Assembly (NCBI RefSeq): GCF_027943255.1
Contig: NC_072894.1
Coordinates: 128,021,601-128,085,600 of the forward strand
DNA length: 64,000 nucleotides
Reading direction: 5' to 3'
Source of the DNA: Anastrepha obliqua
Lineage: Eukaryota > Arthropoda > Insecta > Diptera > Tephritidae
The notes under the pieces: model-generated
What the model saw: only the letters and a program-made list of their open reading frames with translations
Told to the model about the DNA's origin: nothing
The model's database searches: none
Position numbers and translations under genes: made by a program
In this document: piece after piece, positions 45,778-54,841 of the stretch
How positions within the stretch are numbered: the first letter of the stretch is position 1
Layout: the number at the start of each line of letters is the position of its first letter

Positions 45778-48684
45778 GTATGTATGTATGTATGTAAGTA
45801 TGTATGTATGTATGTATGTATGTAACGGAATCTTTGAGCTTAATTTTCACTGGCTTCTAAAAATCTGATCGACTTGAAATTTTGCATACTTATCAAGGAC
45901 CGATGACAATGCAATAATTTGACAAAATTTTTCCATTATCCTTATTAGGATTGCCAGGATTAATATTTTCGTTTTTTTTACTAAGGGCAAAAAGTAAGGT
46001 GAATTTGGTTGTAAAATGAAAAATCTTTATTTATTCTTGTAAATCAGTTTCTCAGGCTCCCTCCACGAAATAAGTTCTTCATCCCGATTATTTCTTTATC
46101 ACGGCCGATAACTGCATAGCTTTAGACTCACAGTCCATAAGAAAGGAATTAAATATAACACAAATATATCGAATCATTTATTCACTGACTGCAATGATAA
46201 CAATAATTTTCGTTCATAATAAAAAAAAATAGTTTAAAGAAACTAAAAAACACGCTTTTTTGCTAATCGAACTAAAAAGTAGAAAATAAAAAATAGTTAA
46301 AAAAAACTAAAAAACACGCTTTTATTGCTAATCGAACTAAAAAGTAGAAAATAAATTTTAATGACAAAGAGGCCTATAATGAAGTAATAGCAAATCGAAC
46401 GATCAGTCATAGTCAACTACCTCAGAACAGAATTATAACAAAAATTAAGATACAAATAGAGTAATTCAAATTAGAGTTAAAAGCGTGGGATGCATTTTGC
46501 TTCACTTTCATAACCTTCTGTACATAGGTAGTTGCCAATAGAATGATTGTAATATTTACTATATCAAGCATCCCACGCTTTTAACTCTAATTTGAATTAT
46601 TCTATTTGTATCTTAATTTTTGTTATAATTCTGTTCTGAGGTAGTTGACTATGACTGATCGTTCGATTTGCTATTACTTCATTATAGGCCTCTTTGTCAT
46701 TAAAATTTATTTTCTACTTTTTAGTTCGATTAGCAATAAAAGCGTGTTTTTTAGTTTTTTTTTAACTATTTTTTATTTAAGATGTGCTACTATATTTTAT
46801 GCTATTTATTACATTTTCTTAACACTTAATTTATAATTAAACAATGAAAATTTTGCTCAACAATAAATTTGTTTGTTACACCTGTTTATTGTGTAGTCGA
46901 CGATTTTCTGTACTACAATATAAACACGCACACACAAATTTAAAAAATTAGGACGGCATTCTTCATGGTGCACAGGGCGGCATTTTGTGTAAGTCCGGCA
47001 CTGAGTAGCAAACCCCTCTCTTATCGAATTGCAAAACTTATTGAACAATTTGGTATTAATGATGAGAAATAAATTTTTTTAAATTTGGGGGTAAACGCCT
47101 AGCAGCTTTTGTCTACAATATTTCATTATGAACACGTACATATTGCAATATGTACATAAAGACGCCTCGTCAAAAAAGTTATGGAGGTTTACCCACCGGA
47201 ATGAGAAAATTTATTATATTTTAAGATTTTCTCTACAATATGTTGGAAAAGTATTAAAATTTGCGCGACCTGGATCAATTTGGAAAGATGTATCTCAAAT
47301 ATCGAATTTTTTATAAATAAAATTAGTTTTTAAAAAATATTTTCTTAACAAGTCACCTTAGATTATATAAAAGTTGAAGCTTAAGGGGTCTGCATAAAAT
47401 TGTTTAAGAATTTTAGCAACGGATTAAAAAATGAGAAAAAAAAAATATAAACAATATGAATACATAAATCATTTCATAAATAATTTCAATTTCAACTGGC
47501 TTTTATATCTATTTAGCACTGTAAACAGTCGGTGCTTATTAGGTTCATCTTAAATAGGGAATAAGAGTAAAAAAAAAAAAACAAATTCATAGGCATCATT
47601 TAGTTAGGAGTGTTAGTAAGTTTGCATTTTTCTAAATATGTCGAAACCGGACAGCCGCACCACTGTGAGAATTTCGTTAGCTGAGATTTTTACACTTTAA
47701 TGCACACGAAAACCAACTGTAAAGTGAGACAAAAGTGTAAAAGAAAAATACTTGCAAGACCATTTTTTTGAGCAACAAGAAAAACCGCTGTGTTACAAAT
47801 AGTTGTGAGTTACAAAAAGCTACTGGATAGAGACAGACAAAAATCAGTAGGTTGACATAGCAACATTCTGTGTGACTCTAGAAGTAGCGCAAGTTAAGTT
47901 GAAGCATTATGCGGTGCATACCTTAAGGCGCTTTACAGCACAATAGTGTGTTATTGTAGAAGGTGTGAAGTAAGTAAAACTTATGTAAATGAAACGAAGC
48001 GAATTGAGTTAATTAGCACTAGATGCTTATATTTCTTTGCAATTGTGCGCAGCTGGTGGCACCCGCCGCAAATATTACATATAATCCAACTTTTCTTATT
48101 TAGGGAATATTTAGCTTTTAATTTAATTATATATCCCTGGTTTCTTAGTTCTCTTTATGGCTAGTTAAAATTCAAACAACAACATGCTTGGCCAGCTACA
48201 GACAATACACGAGTTTGCATACATGTGTGTGTGCGTACTATTCACCACATTGACACAACACCCAACTCACCTCACTGCGTGTTAGCAGTGGTTTTTTACG
48301 CTGCAAGAATGACGATTTTTTCTTATAACTCGTCACAGGTATTGACATCGTTGATGTTGTCTTCGTCAAACTTCCCAATACGGCCACAGTGGTAGTCGTT
48401 CCTCCATGAGCAGAGCTTGTTGTTACACCCGCTGGCGTTGAAGACGAGTTCAAGATACATGGATGTTGTTGAAGAGCGCCAATATTTGAGTTGATCATGA
48501 TGCTATTAACCTCGTTGCCGCTCTGAAATTGATGTGATTGCATTGAGGAATGAATTGCCGAATTTATGACCACGCTTACAATGCCAGCAGTGCTGCGCAA
48601 ATAACTAATTCTGCTGCTATTACAGGAGGTGGTGTTTGGTGTGCGGTGGTGCATGTCGGAGTCAGTGATTGGGGAAATGTTCAT
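33788..48684 (-). CDS. PLEKHG5-like Rho guanine-nucleotide exchange factor (DH-PH)
   Basis: Eleven exons, all phases compatible: 48684-48271, 38491-38397, 38334-38240, 37610-37489, 37415-37041, 36973-36512, 36451-36341, 36270-35637, 35359-35233, 34364-34260, 34169-33788; about 973 aa. (An upstream in-frame ATG at 48744 would add 20.) Residues 1-138 are Ser/Thr-rich. About 139-205 (VTSSEYFSVSFC.. GVTLYGALSQALKRRNLSFSQ) resembles a Ras-binding-type fold as in PLEKHG5. The DH domain runs about 345-560, with RPMQRLTKYSLLL at 490-502; the PH domain follows in exon 8 (HLFMEGDHKFKD.. CFLLTDMLLVCK). The tail is Ser/Gln-rich with SHRGISYPPPSPT. DH-PH proteins load GTP on Rho-family GTPases at membranes; PLEKHG5 relatives act on RhoA. 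Intron 1 (9.8 kb) is full of transposons. No coding lesion. Confidence 0.92.
34863..34955 (+). CDS. Putative 30-aa Gly/Tyr-repeat micro-ORF in a RhoGEF intron
   Basis: ATG at 34863, stop TAA; MKTNIKYFTAAYGYGEKPEI then a YGYGYGYG end. About 13 bp past the stop comes AATAAA running into an A-rich tract (34966-34982), which looks like a polyadenylation signal or the tail of a retroposed transcript. The RhoGEF intron is on the other strand. A mirror ORF on the minus strand about 34702-34665 also reads MVPYGYGYGYC. Family unknown; may be a short secreted GY-rich peptide or merely a GTTATG repeat. Confidence 0.25.
   Translation: MKTNIKYFTAAYGYGEKPEIDTYGYGYGYG
37681..37882. mobile_element. Short TA-flanked MITE split by a SINE
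   Basis: Inverted ends CAGGGTGTTAAAAAA (37681-) and, reversed, TGGGGTGTTAAAAAA (-37882), flanked by TA (37679-37680, 37883-37884): a Tc1/mariner-type MITE of about 70 bp plus an inserted SINE. Lies in the RhoGEF intron between the exons at 38334 and 37610. Confidence 0.6.
37715..37846 (+). repeat. tRNA-derived SINE fragment
   Basis: GGCGGCCGCCGTAGCTGG start, degraded B box GGTTTCGAAACC, then the diagnostic CTAATAGCGGTCGTCCCTCG and GCAGGCAATGGCAAAC, ending in a T run. Shorter and more diverged than the copy at 54946. Confidence 0.7.
38630..39086. mobile_element. MITE with about 150-bp terminal inverted repeats
   Basis: 457 bp flanked by TA (38628-38629, 39087-39088). Left arm GGCCGGGTCGATTTTTGG; right arm reversed GGGCGGGTCGATTTAAAAAT; both then share ATTGCTCT, AATAAGAAACTTTGCCGAAG, GAACCATAC and CCCCCAATTTGGGTCGAAC. 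The unique centre (38800-38930) is GC-rich. No ORF. Located in RhoGEF intron 1. Confidence 0.8.
39203..40428 (-). mobile_element. DD34D mariner, interrupted and deleted
   Basis: TA-flanked (39201-39202, 40429-40430); ends CGAGGTGTGTTCAA (left, broken by an insertion) and CGAGGTGTGTTCAAAAAG (right, reversed). The transposase remnant runs minus: MRRVAAKFVPKLLNFDQKQ, VLLTVFFDCRGVVHRD, WLLHHDNA. Compared with the sister at 53345 it lacks about 50 codons around the first catalytic Asp, and it shares that copy's frameshift at PKTTH. Confidence 0.88.
39217..39352 (+). mobile_element. RIME-like short retroelement: LINE 5' end joined to LINE tail
   Basis: A 136-bp insert inside the left terminal repeat of the mariner. 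Its first 75 bp (CGGTTCTACGTTACCG, GACCCGGATT, CCTGCCAAGGACTG) match the 5' end of the LINE at 7198; its last 35 bp (GGGGAATGTTTTTGCTG then CAACAACAACAA) are that family's 3' tail. A target duplication of about 11 bp (GGTGTGTTCAA versus GGTGAGTTTAG) flanks it. It has no coding capacity. Confidence 0.65.
40431..41418 (-). other. RhoGEF intron 1 sequence
   Basis: About 990 bp of AT-rich intron between two mariners; nothing recognised. Confidence 0.45.
42933..45599 (+). pseudogene. hAT transposase, ZMYM1-like, frameshifted
   Basis: Three segments: 42933-43100 (MSDGRQRLSGQAYKKRALEK), 43142-43687 (ending in a TTF/BED-like finger, RPWLSYSASKKSVYCVPCLLFD) and 43602-45599 (665 aa). The third resumes the finger (GKAGFNDWRHGG.. 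HGNSKDH), then the DUF4371-type catalytic region (VDSTPDISHVDQLTFVLRY, with Asp; SYDNANNVSG; HAPCAAHSLNLVGVHA; SVTRWSARHDAVK) and the C-terminal dimerisation block (FPNVEIAYRIFNTLASTNCS then AERSFS). A frame change near 43680 separates segments two and three; the gap between one and two could be an intron. The last segment is long and open, so decay is recent. Confidence 0.85.
45746..45824. repeat. TATG microsatellite
   Basis: About 20 units of TATG with three single-base interruptions (TAAG), inside the hAT downstream of its transposase. Confidence 0.9.
46284..46778. repeat. Large palindrome: 210-bp arms, 74-bp loop
   Basis: Left arm 46284-46493 and right arm 46568-46778 are nearly perfect reverse complements; the arms meet the loop at GCGTGGGATGC / GCATCCCACGC. 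About 60 bp of the outer arm (AACTAAAAAACACGC to AGTAGAAAATAAA) is also duplicated directly at 46236-46290. It lies between the hAT transposase and the right hAT end, so it is either an inserted foldback element or an inverted duplication within the hAT. Confidence 0.9.
47056..48270 (-). other. RhoGEF intron 1, proximal part
   Basis: About 1.2 kb of intron; no gene or repeat recognised. Confidence 0.45.
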
Positions 48685-48744
48685 GGCTTTGCGGATAAAA
48701 TAGTGTTTGCTTATGGTCAATATTTTGATGTCTGAGCTATACAC

Positions 48745-49602
48745 TTTGAATTTTTTTTCTTCGAAATTACTTTTGTTTTTGGTAAGGGTGATAATTTGTA
48801 TATTGGTGAAGAAGGTGTAGAAATTGTTGTGGTGAGTTGGATGTGCAGATTTTTCTAGTGAAATAATTAGTTGTGATGTGTTTGATTAAATGTTGGTTTA
48901 GGAATAGATGATGAGAGTTAAAGCCATGAAAGAGGCAGAATAAGGAGATTTGTGACAGTGGTACAACATGCAACTGTTTTTATGCTTCATAAGACGCGTT
49001 TAGTAAATGTGAGTGTACATTGTCACGTTGACAGAATAGTCGTCGAAAATATTTAAAAAAATATTAATAGAAATATTAAAAAAAACTAATTTATAAATTA
49101 AGCGAAAGGGTTCGTGAAGCAGGATTCTGCAGTTTTAAGGATATAATATACAATAATACATATGTTTTTAGTCCCAAAGACTTGAGGAAAGTAATTACTA
49201 AGCACGCCTCTATTTAAAAGAAATTTTGATTATATTCATATCGCCAAATATCCATCTAATTCCTGCATTTATGTTTAACAAGCACTAGTCCCCTGCCAGA
49301 TGAAAAAGTTAATAATTTAATTTTGATATTAATCTGATTCGCTTAATTCCATAAAATACAACTGTAGTCTTCCGTGTATTTTTGTGCGTTAGAAGAAACT
49401 GCATTAGAGTCCATAACTTGAAAAGCAACGAATAAGATATAAAAATGTGTTTCTGAGCCAATACCCCAAAGCTTTTGAATTATATTTTTTTAACAGAAAA
49501 AATCAAAAGCATGAATATCGCTTAAACGCGACGATACTTCCTTCATAAGATTTCACTATTTTTCGCGTCCGAATCAAAAATGGTAACTTTATTATAAACT
49601 TG
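48745..49602. other. Upstream of the RhoGEF first coding exon
   Basis: Includes probable 5' UTR on the minus strand (48685-48990). No independent gene seen. Confidence 0.4.
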
Positions 49603-49604
49603 TA

Positions 49605-50514
49605 AAGGGTGTTTTTTTAGAGGTTAGGTTTTCAAGATGAAATAAAACGTATATAATTTAATGTTATGGCCAAGAATTTAGCTTTATTATAAAGATAAGG
49701 GTATGCCATTATGTTTTAAAAATGATTTCGGGAAAGTGGCCGCCGCGGCTGGCTCGAATAAATTCCAGCCGAGAGGCCCAATTTTCGACCACTTTTTGCA
49801 GCAATTGGGGCCGTATGTCAGCAATAACGCGCCGAATATTCTCTCCCAAGATGTCAATCGTCTCGGGCTTATCTGCGTAGACAAGCGACTTCACATAGCC
49901 TCACAAGAAATAGTCCAGCGGTGTTATATCGCACGATCTTGGAGGCCACGCCACAGGTCCACGGCGCGAGATAATGCGTCCACCAAAAGTTTCCTTCAAT
50001 AAATCGATTGTTGCGTTGGCTGTATGGCATGTAGCGCCGTCTTGTTGGAACCACAGGTCGTCCACATCAACATCGTCCAATTCAGGCACGAAAAAGTCAT
50101 TAATCATGGCTCTATAGCGCTCTCCATTGACTGTAACATTATGGCCGGCTTCATTTTTAAAGAAATATGGATCATAGAGCACACCAAACAGTGACTTTTT
50201 GAGGATGTAACGGCGTCTCAGCAATGGCTTGTGGATTATGTTCACTCCAAATGCGACAATTTTGCTTATTGACATACCCATTCAACCAAAAGTGAGCTTC
50301 ATCGCTGAACAAAATTTTCTTCGATGCGTCGCGCGAATCGAACCATTATTTTAGTAATAAATTTGCACGATTTGCAAACGTTGTTCAGGTGTAAGTCTAT
50401 TCATTATGAAATGGCAAATCAAACTGAGCATAAATCAAGTGACAGCTGTCAAAAAGACCATCTACGAAAGAAGTAGTGCCAATTTGAAAACCTAACCTCT
50501 AAAAAAACACCCTT
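49605..50514 (-). mobile_element. DD41D (rosa-type) mariner, second subfamily, internally deleted
   Basis: TA-flanked; terminal repeats AAGGGTGTTTTTTTAGAGG at both ends (right reversed), about 30 bp including TTAGGTTTTCAA. The minus strand encodes MNRLTPEQRLQIVQIYY near 50405, a deletion, then KFCSAMKLTF-type sequence and WFQQDGATCHTANATIDLL, CDITPLDYFL, AWGY-equivalent and a C-terminus ending EIIFKT. The Asp-to-Asp spacing is again 41. Frameshifts near 50220 and 49900. Inactive. Confidence 0.87.
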
Positions 50515-50975
50515 TACTTAAGCGAAATATGGGAATGGGAATGTAAAGCGTCACGAAAAAACTTTTAGGTGACGCAAAAGATGAAAACTATCGAAAAAAT
50601 TAGGTATTACTGTGTAAAATTAAAAAGTATCTTGCAGGACAAGGGGAAGAAGGAGAAGAAGACCGGATTTAGAACTAGTGGATTATGTTTCATATAAAAA
50701 TATACATGCCAGATCTAACATTGAGATATTTTGGAGAAAGTTAATATGAATGAAAGGTTCAAATAGAATTTGAAATGTCTATTTGTCCCTTTGCATGCTG
50801 AATTTTCTAATTCTATTTCTGTAAAAATACAAATTTAATCAAATCGCATAAGAGCGCAAAATAGTTAAAAAAACAGTACAACTCTTTGTGACTAATTTAA
50901 AAAACAACAACATTTAATATGGCTCCTTATACCTAGCGATTGTTAGGAAGAAAGCCTCCTCAGAGAACGTATTAA

Positions 50976-51681
50976 GGGGTTAGGGGTAGTCAGAATTTTC
51001 AAAAAATTGATTTTTTTTTTGCATTTTCTTAAAGTATAATGTTTTAAAAATATTGTGTAAAAATTTGAAGTGAATCCGACAAATACTTTTCAAGTTATTC
51101 AACAATTAACAAAGGGCGCTCGGCCGCTCCGGAGCCGATAGCAAAACTTTAAATGCGTTTTTCTCAAAACTATGTTTTTCAAACTGGTGAACACTGTAAC
51201 TTAAAAACCGCTACGTAGATTTCAATAAAATTTATACAGCTTTTGAAAAACATAAAAAACTTGTGCCTGATCGAAGGATTTTTTTTTTTTCAAAAATTAA
51301 CAATTAACTGTTGGTTTTTTGCTCTAAAATCTGGAAAAAATTTTCTGAGGCCGCCATTTTGTTCATTTTGAAAAAAAAAAAGCTTCGATCAGGCACAAGA
51401 TTATCTATTAATAAAACTAATTTTTCTTATCCGATTGGTTTTAGATGAATCTGCAAGGACTTGTGATGTTCACCGCAAGGGACTTCTGGAGAAACGGGCT
51501 TCACACAAACAGCGATAACTTTTGCAATTATTAATTTTTTTGAAATTTTGGTGAAGTCAAGTTAAAACATGATGTTTTTATGCCATGTTTTTATTTTTGT
51601 TAAATAAATTAATTAATTAAGTAGCAAAAAAAAATTCGTGAAAATCATCATTTTTTCGGGCCTCTGACTACCCCTAACCCC
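50976..51681. mobile_element. TTAA-flanked inverted-repeat element (706 bp)
   Basis: Perfect terminal inverted repeat GGGGTTAGGGGTAGTCAGA at both ends, flanked by TTAA (50972-50975, 51682-51685). No ORF. It has the same architecture as the element at 15261-16925, and both share AT-rich interiors with TCGAAGGA / TTCAAGCACGAG-like and TTTTCGAG motifs. A piggyBac-type MITE family is the simplest reading. Confidence 0.78.
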
Positions 51682-51685
51682 TTAA

Positions 51686-52484
51686 GAACGAGATTAAGAA
51701 AAATTGAATACATTTTTATTTGAATTTGATATACATAAATAAGAAAGTTATAAAAAAAAAAATTGTGGAAAAAAAAATGGTAAATTCACATATTGAAGGC
51801 TTTTATCAAATATGTACGCACGTGAGTATGTATAGGAATATAATTTGTCTGCATGAAGATAAATGAACTAAAAAGTAGATCGATAGATTCACCAGATGGA
51901 TTTAGCAACGAGTGCGCAGGCTAGACTCCTACTGCAACTGCTACTAAATACAGAACTTTATTCCGCAGGAAACAGCTTAGGTAGAAATATATAAAAAAAA
52001 GATATATTTAATTCAATGGCATTTCATTATTGAACACTGAATCTGCATTAGACAGGCTTTTAATACCGCAACTATACTCGTACATGATAAATTGATTTGT
52101 GTATTGCAGAAGTACGCCAAAGATAAATTATCTGGTAATAGTTTCTATCACTGGCGTAAGAAAATAAAATCATGAGCAAATGACGTCTTGTCTTATTACT
52201 AAAGTGACTAGGCGATATCGCTAATGCGTCAGAAATCTCATACAATTTCACTATTGGCCACGCAAATGTTGGATAAAAACAATTAAAAATGACATATGTA
52301 AGTACGAAAACTAATTATTTTACTACTACAAATGAAATATTTTACCATAGCTACTCACTTTGGCTCTATGTTAACAATTTTGAAAAGTTTGCCGTAAATA
52401 ATTGTGCTTCTCAAACTCACACATGCATACATGCACACATACATATACATTTGCACTTTTGGGGGCGCAATAAAAGGAACTTAC
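51686..52484. other. Intergenic or 5' intronic DNA
   Basis: About 800 bp, no feature recognised. Confidence 0.4.
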
Positions 52485-52574
52485 CATATTCGGTGTTTTG
52501 CCGGCGGGAGCTCCATGTGAACAGGCAACCATCGAATTCAAGCCATCCAAGTGCGTAAGGCTCTTTGATTTTAA
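52485..52574 (-). CDS. Possible upstream or alternative coding exon (30 codons)
   Basis: On the minus strand a pyrimidine tract ending TTTTTTCCAG precedes a 90-nt open stretch that ends ATG|GTAAGT, a strong donor. One open frame reads LKSKSLTHLDGLNSMVACSH then GAPAGKTPNM. It may be an exon of an alternative RhoGEF transcript or of an unseen gene further upstream. Its phase does not obviously join the 48684-48271 exon. Partner exons were not found. Confidence 0.35.
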
Positions 52575-53342
52575 CTGGAAAAAATATACAAACAAATGGA
52601 TGTTAGGGCAATAATTACAAACCAATGAAATGCATGTTGAAATGAAAAACAAATTATAAAACACACTGAGCTTCAACACGAAATATGCTAAAATTCCCAA
52701 ATCTCAATATAATATAAATTATCTTAAAAAACATCTCTCCAAAATGAAAATCAATAAATCACACAGATGGAAACAAATACTCACAGTATTAAAGAAGCAT
52801 TAAATGCTTGAAGAAAATAAAATACCAAAATTCGATGTACTGAAAATAAATCCATAAAATTCGTTAAAAGTTTGATATGCCTCAAGTTTCCCTAACTAAC
52901 CAATTTCGGTTAAAGTTATGTATTTCCGTAATTTTTTCTCCGGTTTGCCTGAAATTTTGGCACAGCACTAAGGATGCATTATTCGTTAAAAGGAAATAAA
53001 AAACTAGAATTCGATATTTTGAAATAGATCCATAAATTCCATACCCAATTTGCATGATTTGTTATAAATTTGACGCTACAAGTAGGACTGTTGTAAAGGG
53101 CCTTTCAAAAGTAACGCCCAGTAAGTAACGCAAGTCAAAGATGGGTGAACAAATTTCAAGAAACTGGTTCTGCGGAGGTTAGAAAAAGGACTGTGAGACC
53201 AAAAAATGGACATAGAACAACAAATGCAGACGAATATATTTGCATCATTTCAAAATAAATATCAGATTCGTATTCCTTTTCAATAAAAATATTTTGATAT
53301 TTATTGGCGGTTGTATGAGTATTATTTTGGATACTATAGTTA
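52575..53342. other. Spacer
   Basis: About 770 bp without a recognised feature. A short patch at 53130-53230 resembles mariner-derived sequence but is too degraded to assign. Confidence 0.35.
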
Positions 53343-53344
53343 TA

Positions 53345-54556
53345 CGAGGTGTGTTCAAAAAGTATCGCGAATTTTGAATTTTCGCAGGTTACGTATATTC
53401 GAATTTCGATTTTTTTGTGGCGATATGTTGATACTCATGAACCTGTACTCAAAGAACCTGTATCAAATTTTGTGTGAAACACGAAATTATGTGTGCGGAT
53501 GCATTCCGAATGTTGACTGTGTCATACAGAGAAGCTACTTTGGACCAAAGCAATGTTTATCGGTGGTACAAAATGTTCTCAGAAGGCCGAAAAAATGTGA
53601 ACGACGAGGAGTGTGCCAGACGCCCGAGCACTTCAACAACAGACGAAAAAATTGACGAAGTGAAGAAAATGGTATTGGCCAATCGTCGAATCACCGTTAG
53701 AGAAGTTGCTGAGGACCTAGACATGTCGATGGGCTAGTGCCATTCGATTTTTTTTAATGATTTGTTCATGAGACGGGTCGCCGCAAAATTCGTACCAAAA
53801 CTGCTCAATTTCGACCAAAATCAGCATCGCATGAACATTGCTAATGAGATGTTCGACTCTGTCCGCGACGACCCAAATTTGCTCCAGAGTGTCATAACTG
53901 GTAACGACTCGTGGGTTTATGGTTATGACTTGGAAACTAAAGCTCAATCATCTCAATGGAAGCTGCCGCACGAACCAAGACCGAAAAAAGCGCGCCAAGT
54001 TCGGTTGAATGTAAAAATTTTGCTTACCGTCTTCTTCGATTGCAGGGGCGTTGTGCATCGTGACTTCTTGCCACAGGGTAAAACGGTCAATAAGGAATGT
54101 TACTTGCAAGTTATGCGCAATTTGCGCGAAGCAATCCACCAGAAACGCCCGGATTTGTGGAAGAACAAAAATTGGCTCTTGCATCACGATAACGCTTTGC
54201 TCACACATCGTTGCTTGTGCGTGACTTTTTGGCCAAAAACAACACACTAATGATGCCACAGCCACCGTATTTCCCAGATCTGGCCCCCTGTGACTTTTTC
54301 TTGTTCCCGAAACTGAAGAGGCCCATGAAAGGATGACGCTACGCTACTATTGACGAGATAAAGACGGCATCGAAGGAGGAGCTGAACAAGATAAAAAAAT
54401 GATTTTTTGAAGTGCTTCGAAGATTGGAAAAACCGTTGGCACAAGTGCATAATATCTCATGGGGATTACTTTGTAGGGGACAAAATAGATATTAATGAAA
54501 AAATAAGTAATTGTTGAAAAAACATAAAATTCGCGATACTTTTTGAACATACCTCG
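53345..54556 (+). mobile_element. DD34D mariner, near complete but inactive
   Basis: TA-flanked (53343-53344, 54557-54558), ends CGAGGTGTGTTCAAAAAG and reversed CGAGGTATGTTCAAAAAG. The transposase runs 53474 to about 54500: REATLDQSNVYRWYKMFSEG, TVREVAEDLDMSMG, stop, then the same frame onward with ITGNDSWVYGYD (first Asp), WLLHHDNA (second Asp), and, after a frameshift at 54250, FPDLAPCDFFLF (third Asp). Lesions: an in-frame TAG at 53735-53737 and the frameshift at PKTTH, shared with the copy at 39203. Confidence 0.9.
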
Positions 54557-54841
54557 TATATAAGTATTATCTTTTATTGGAAGATAGATATGTATATTAA
54601 AAACTTTTTCTGAATTCATAAATCTTCAAAAATCGTAGTTATCATTATGTACAAATATTAGTTTGAGGAAAAGGAAATCCATTATTTTCTCGGTAGATGG
54701 TTGTAGTGATCGATATCTGGTGGAGTATCGATCAAACAATTTAAAGTTTATGCTCGTTGTCAAGGTGACATTATACACTACGAACATTCTTTTGCTGTTT
54801 TCTGTTTTTTCCATTCAGTTGTGAGTTACAGGGCATTAACA

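Larger units (their letters stand above)
42421..47003 (+). mobile_element. hAT transposon, 4.58 kb, complete ends
   Basis: Perfect 8-bp duplication AGTAGCAA (42413-42420 and 47004-47011). Terminal repeats CAGTGGCGGATTTACAC and, reversed, CAGTGCCGGACTTACAC. It contains a ZMYM1-like hAT transposase in three frames, a TATG microsatellite and a large palindrome near the 3' end. It is inserted into a mariner inside RhoGEF intron 1. Confidence 0.94.
41421..47053 (-). mobile_element. Decayed mariner, split by a hAT element
   Basis: Terminal repeats GGTTCTTCAATAAGTTTTGC (41421-) and, after the hAT, reversed CAAATTGTTCAATAAG (47030-47053), TA-flanked. Between 41421 and 42412 the minus strand encodes a broken transposase: ENPKYSAVIEFLFLEGSKAK near 42290, LEDDPRQRRPKTATTPEIAE near 42150, and NETRLYHHDPKSKQEAKEW near 41830 (first catalytic Asp region). 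Many stops. Confidence 0.75.

Noticed and set aside
48767..48973. Minus-strand 68-aa frame MHVVPLSQISLFCLF as a separate small gene
   Set aside because: Lies just upstream of the RhoGEF first coding exon and is better explained as its 5' UTR; no domain.
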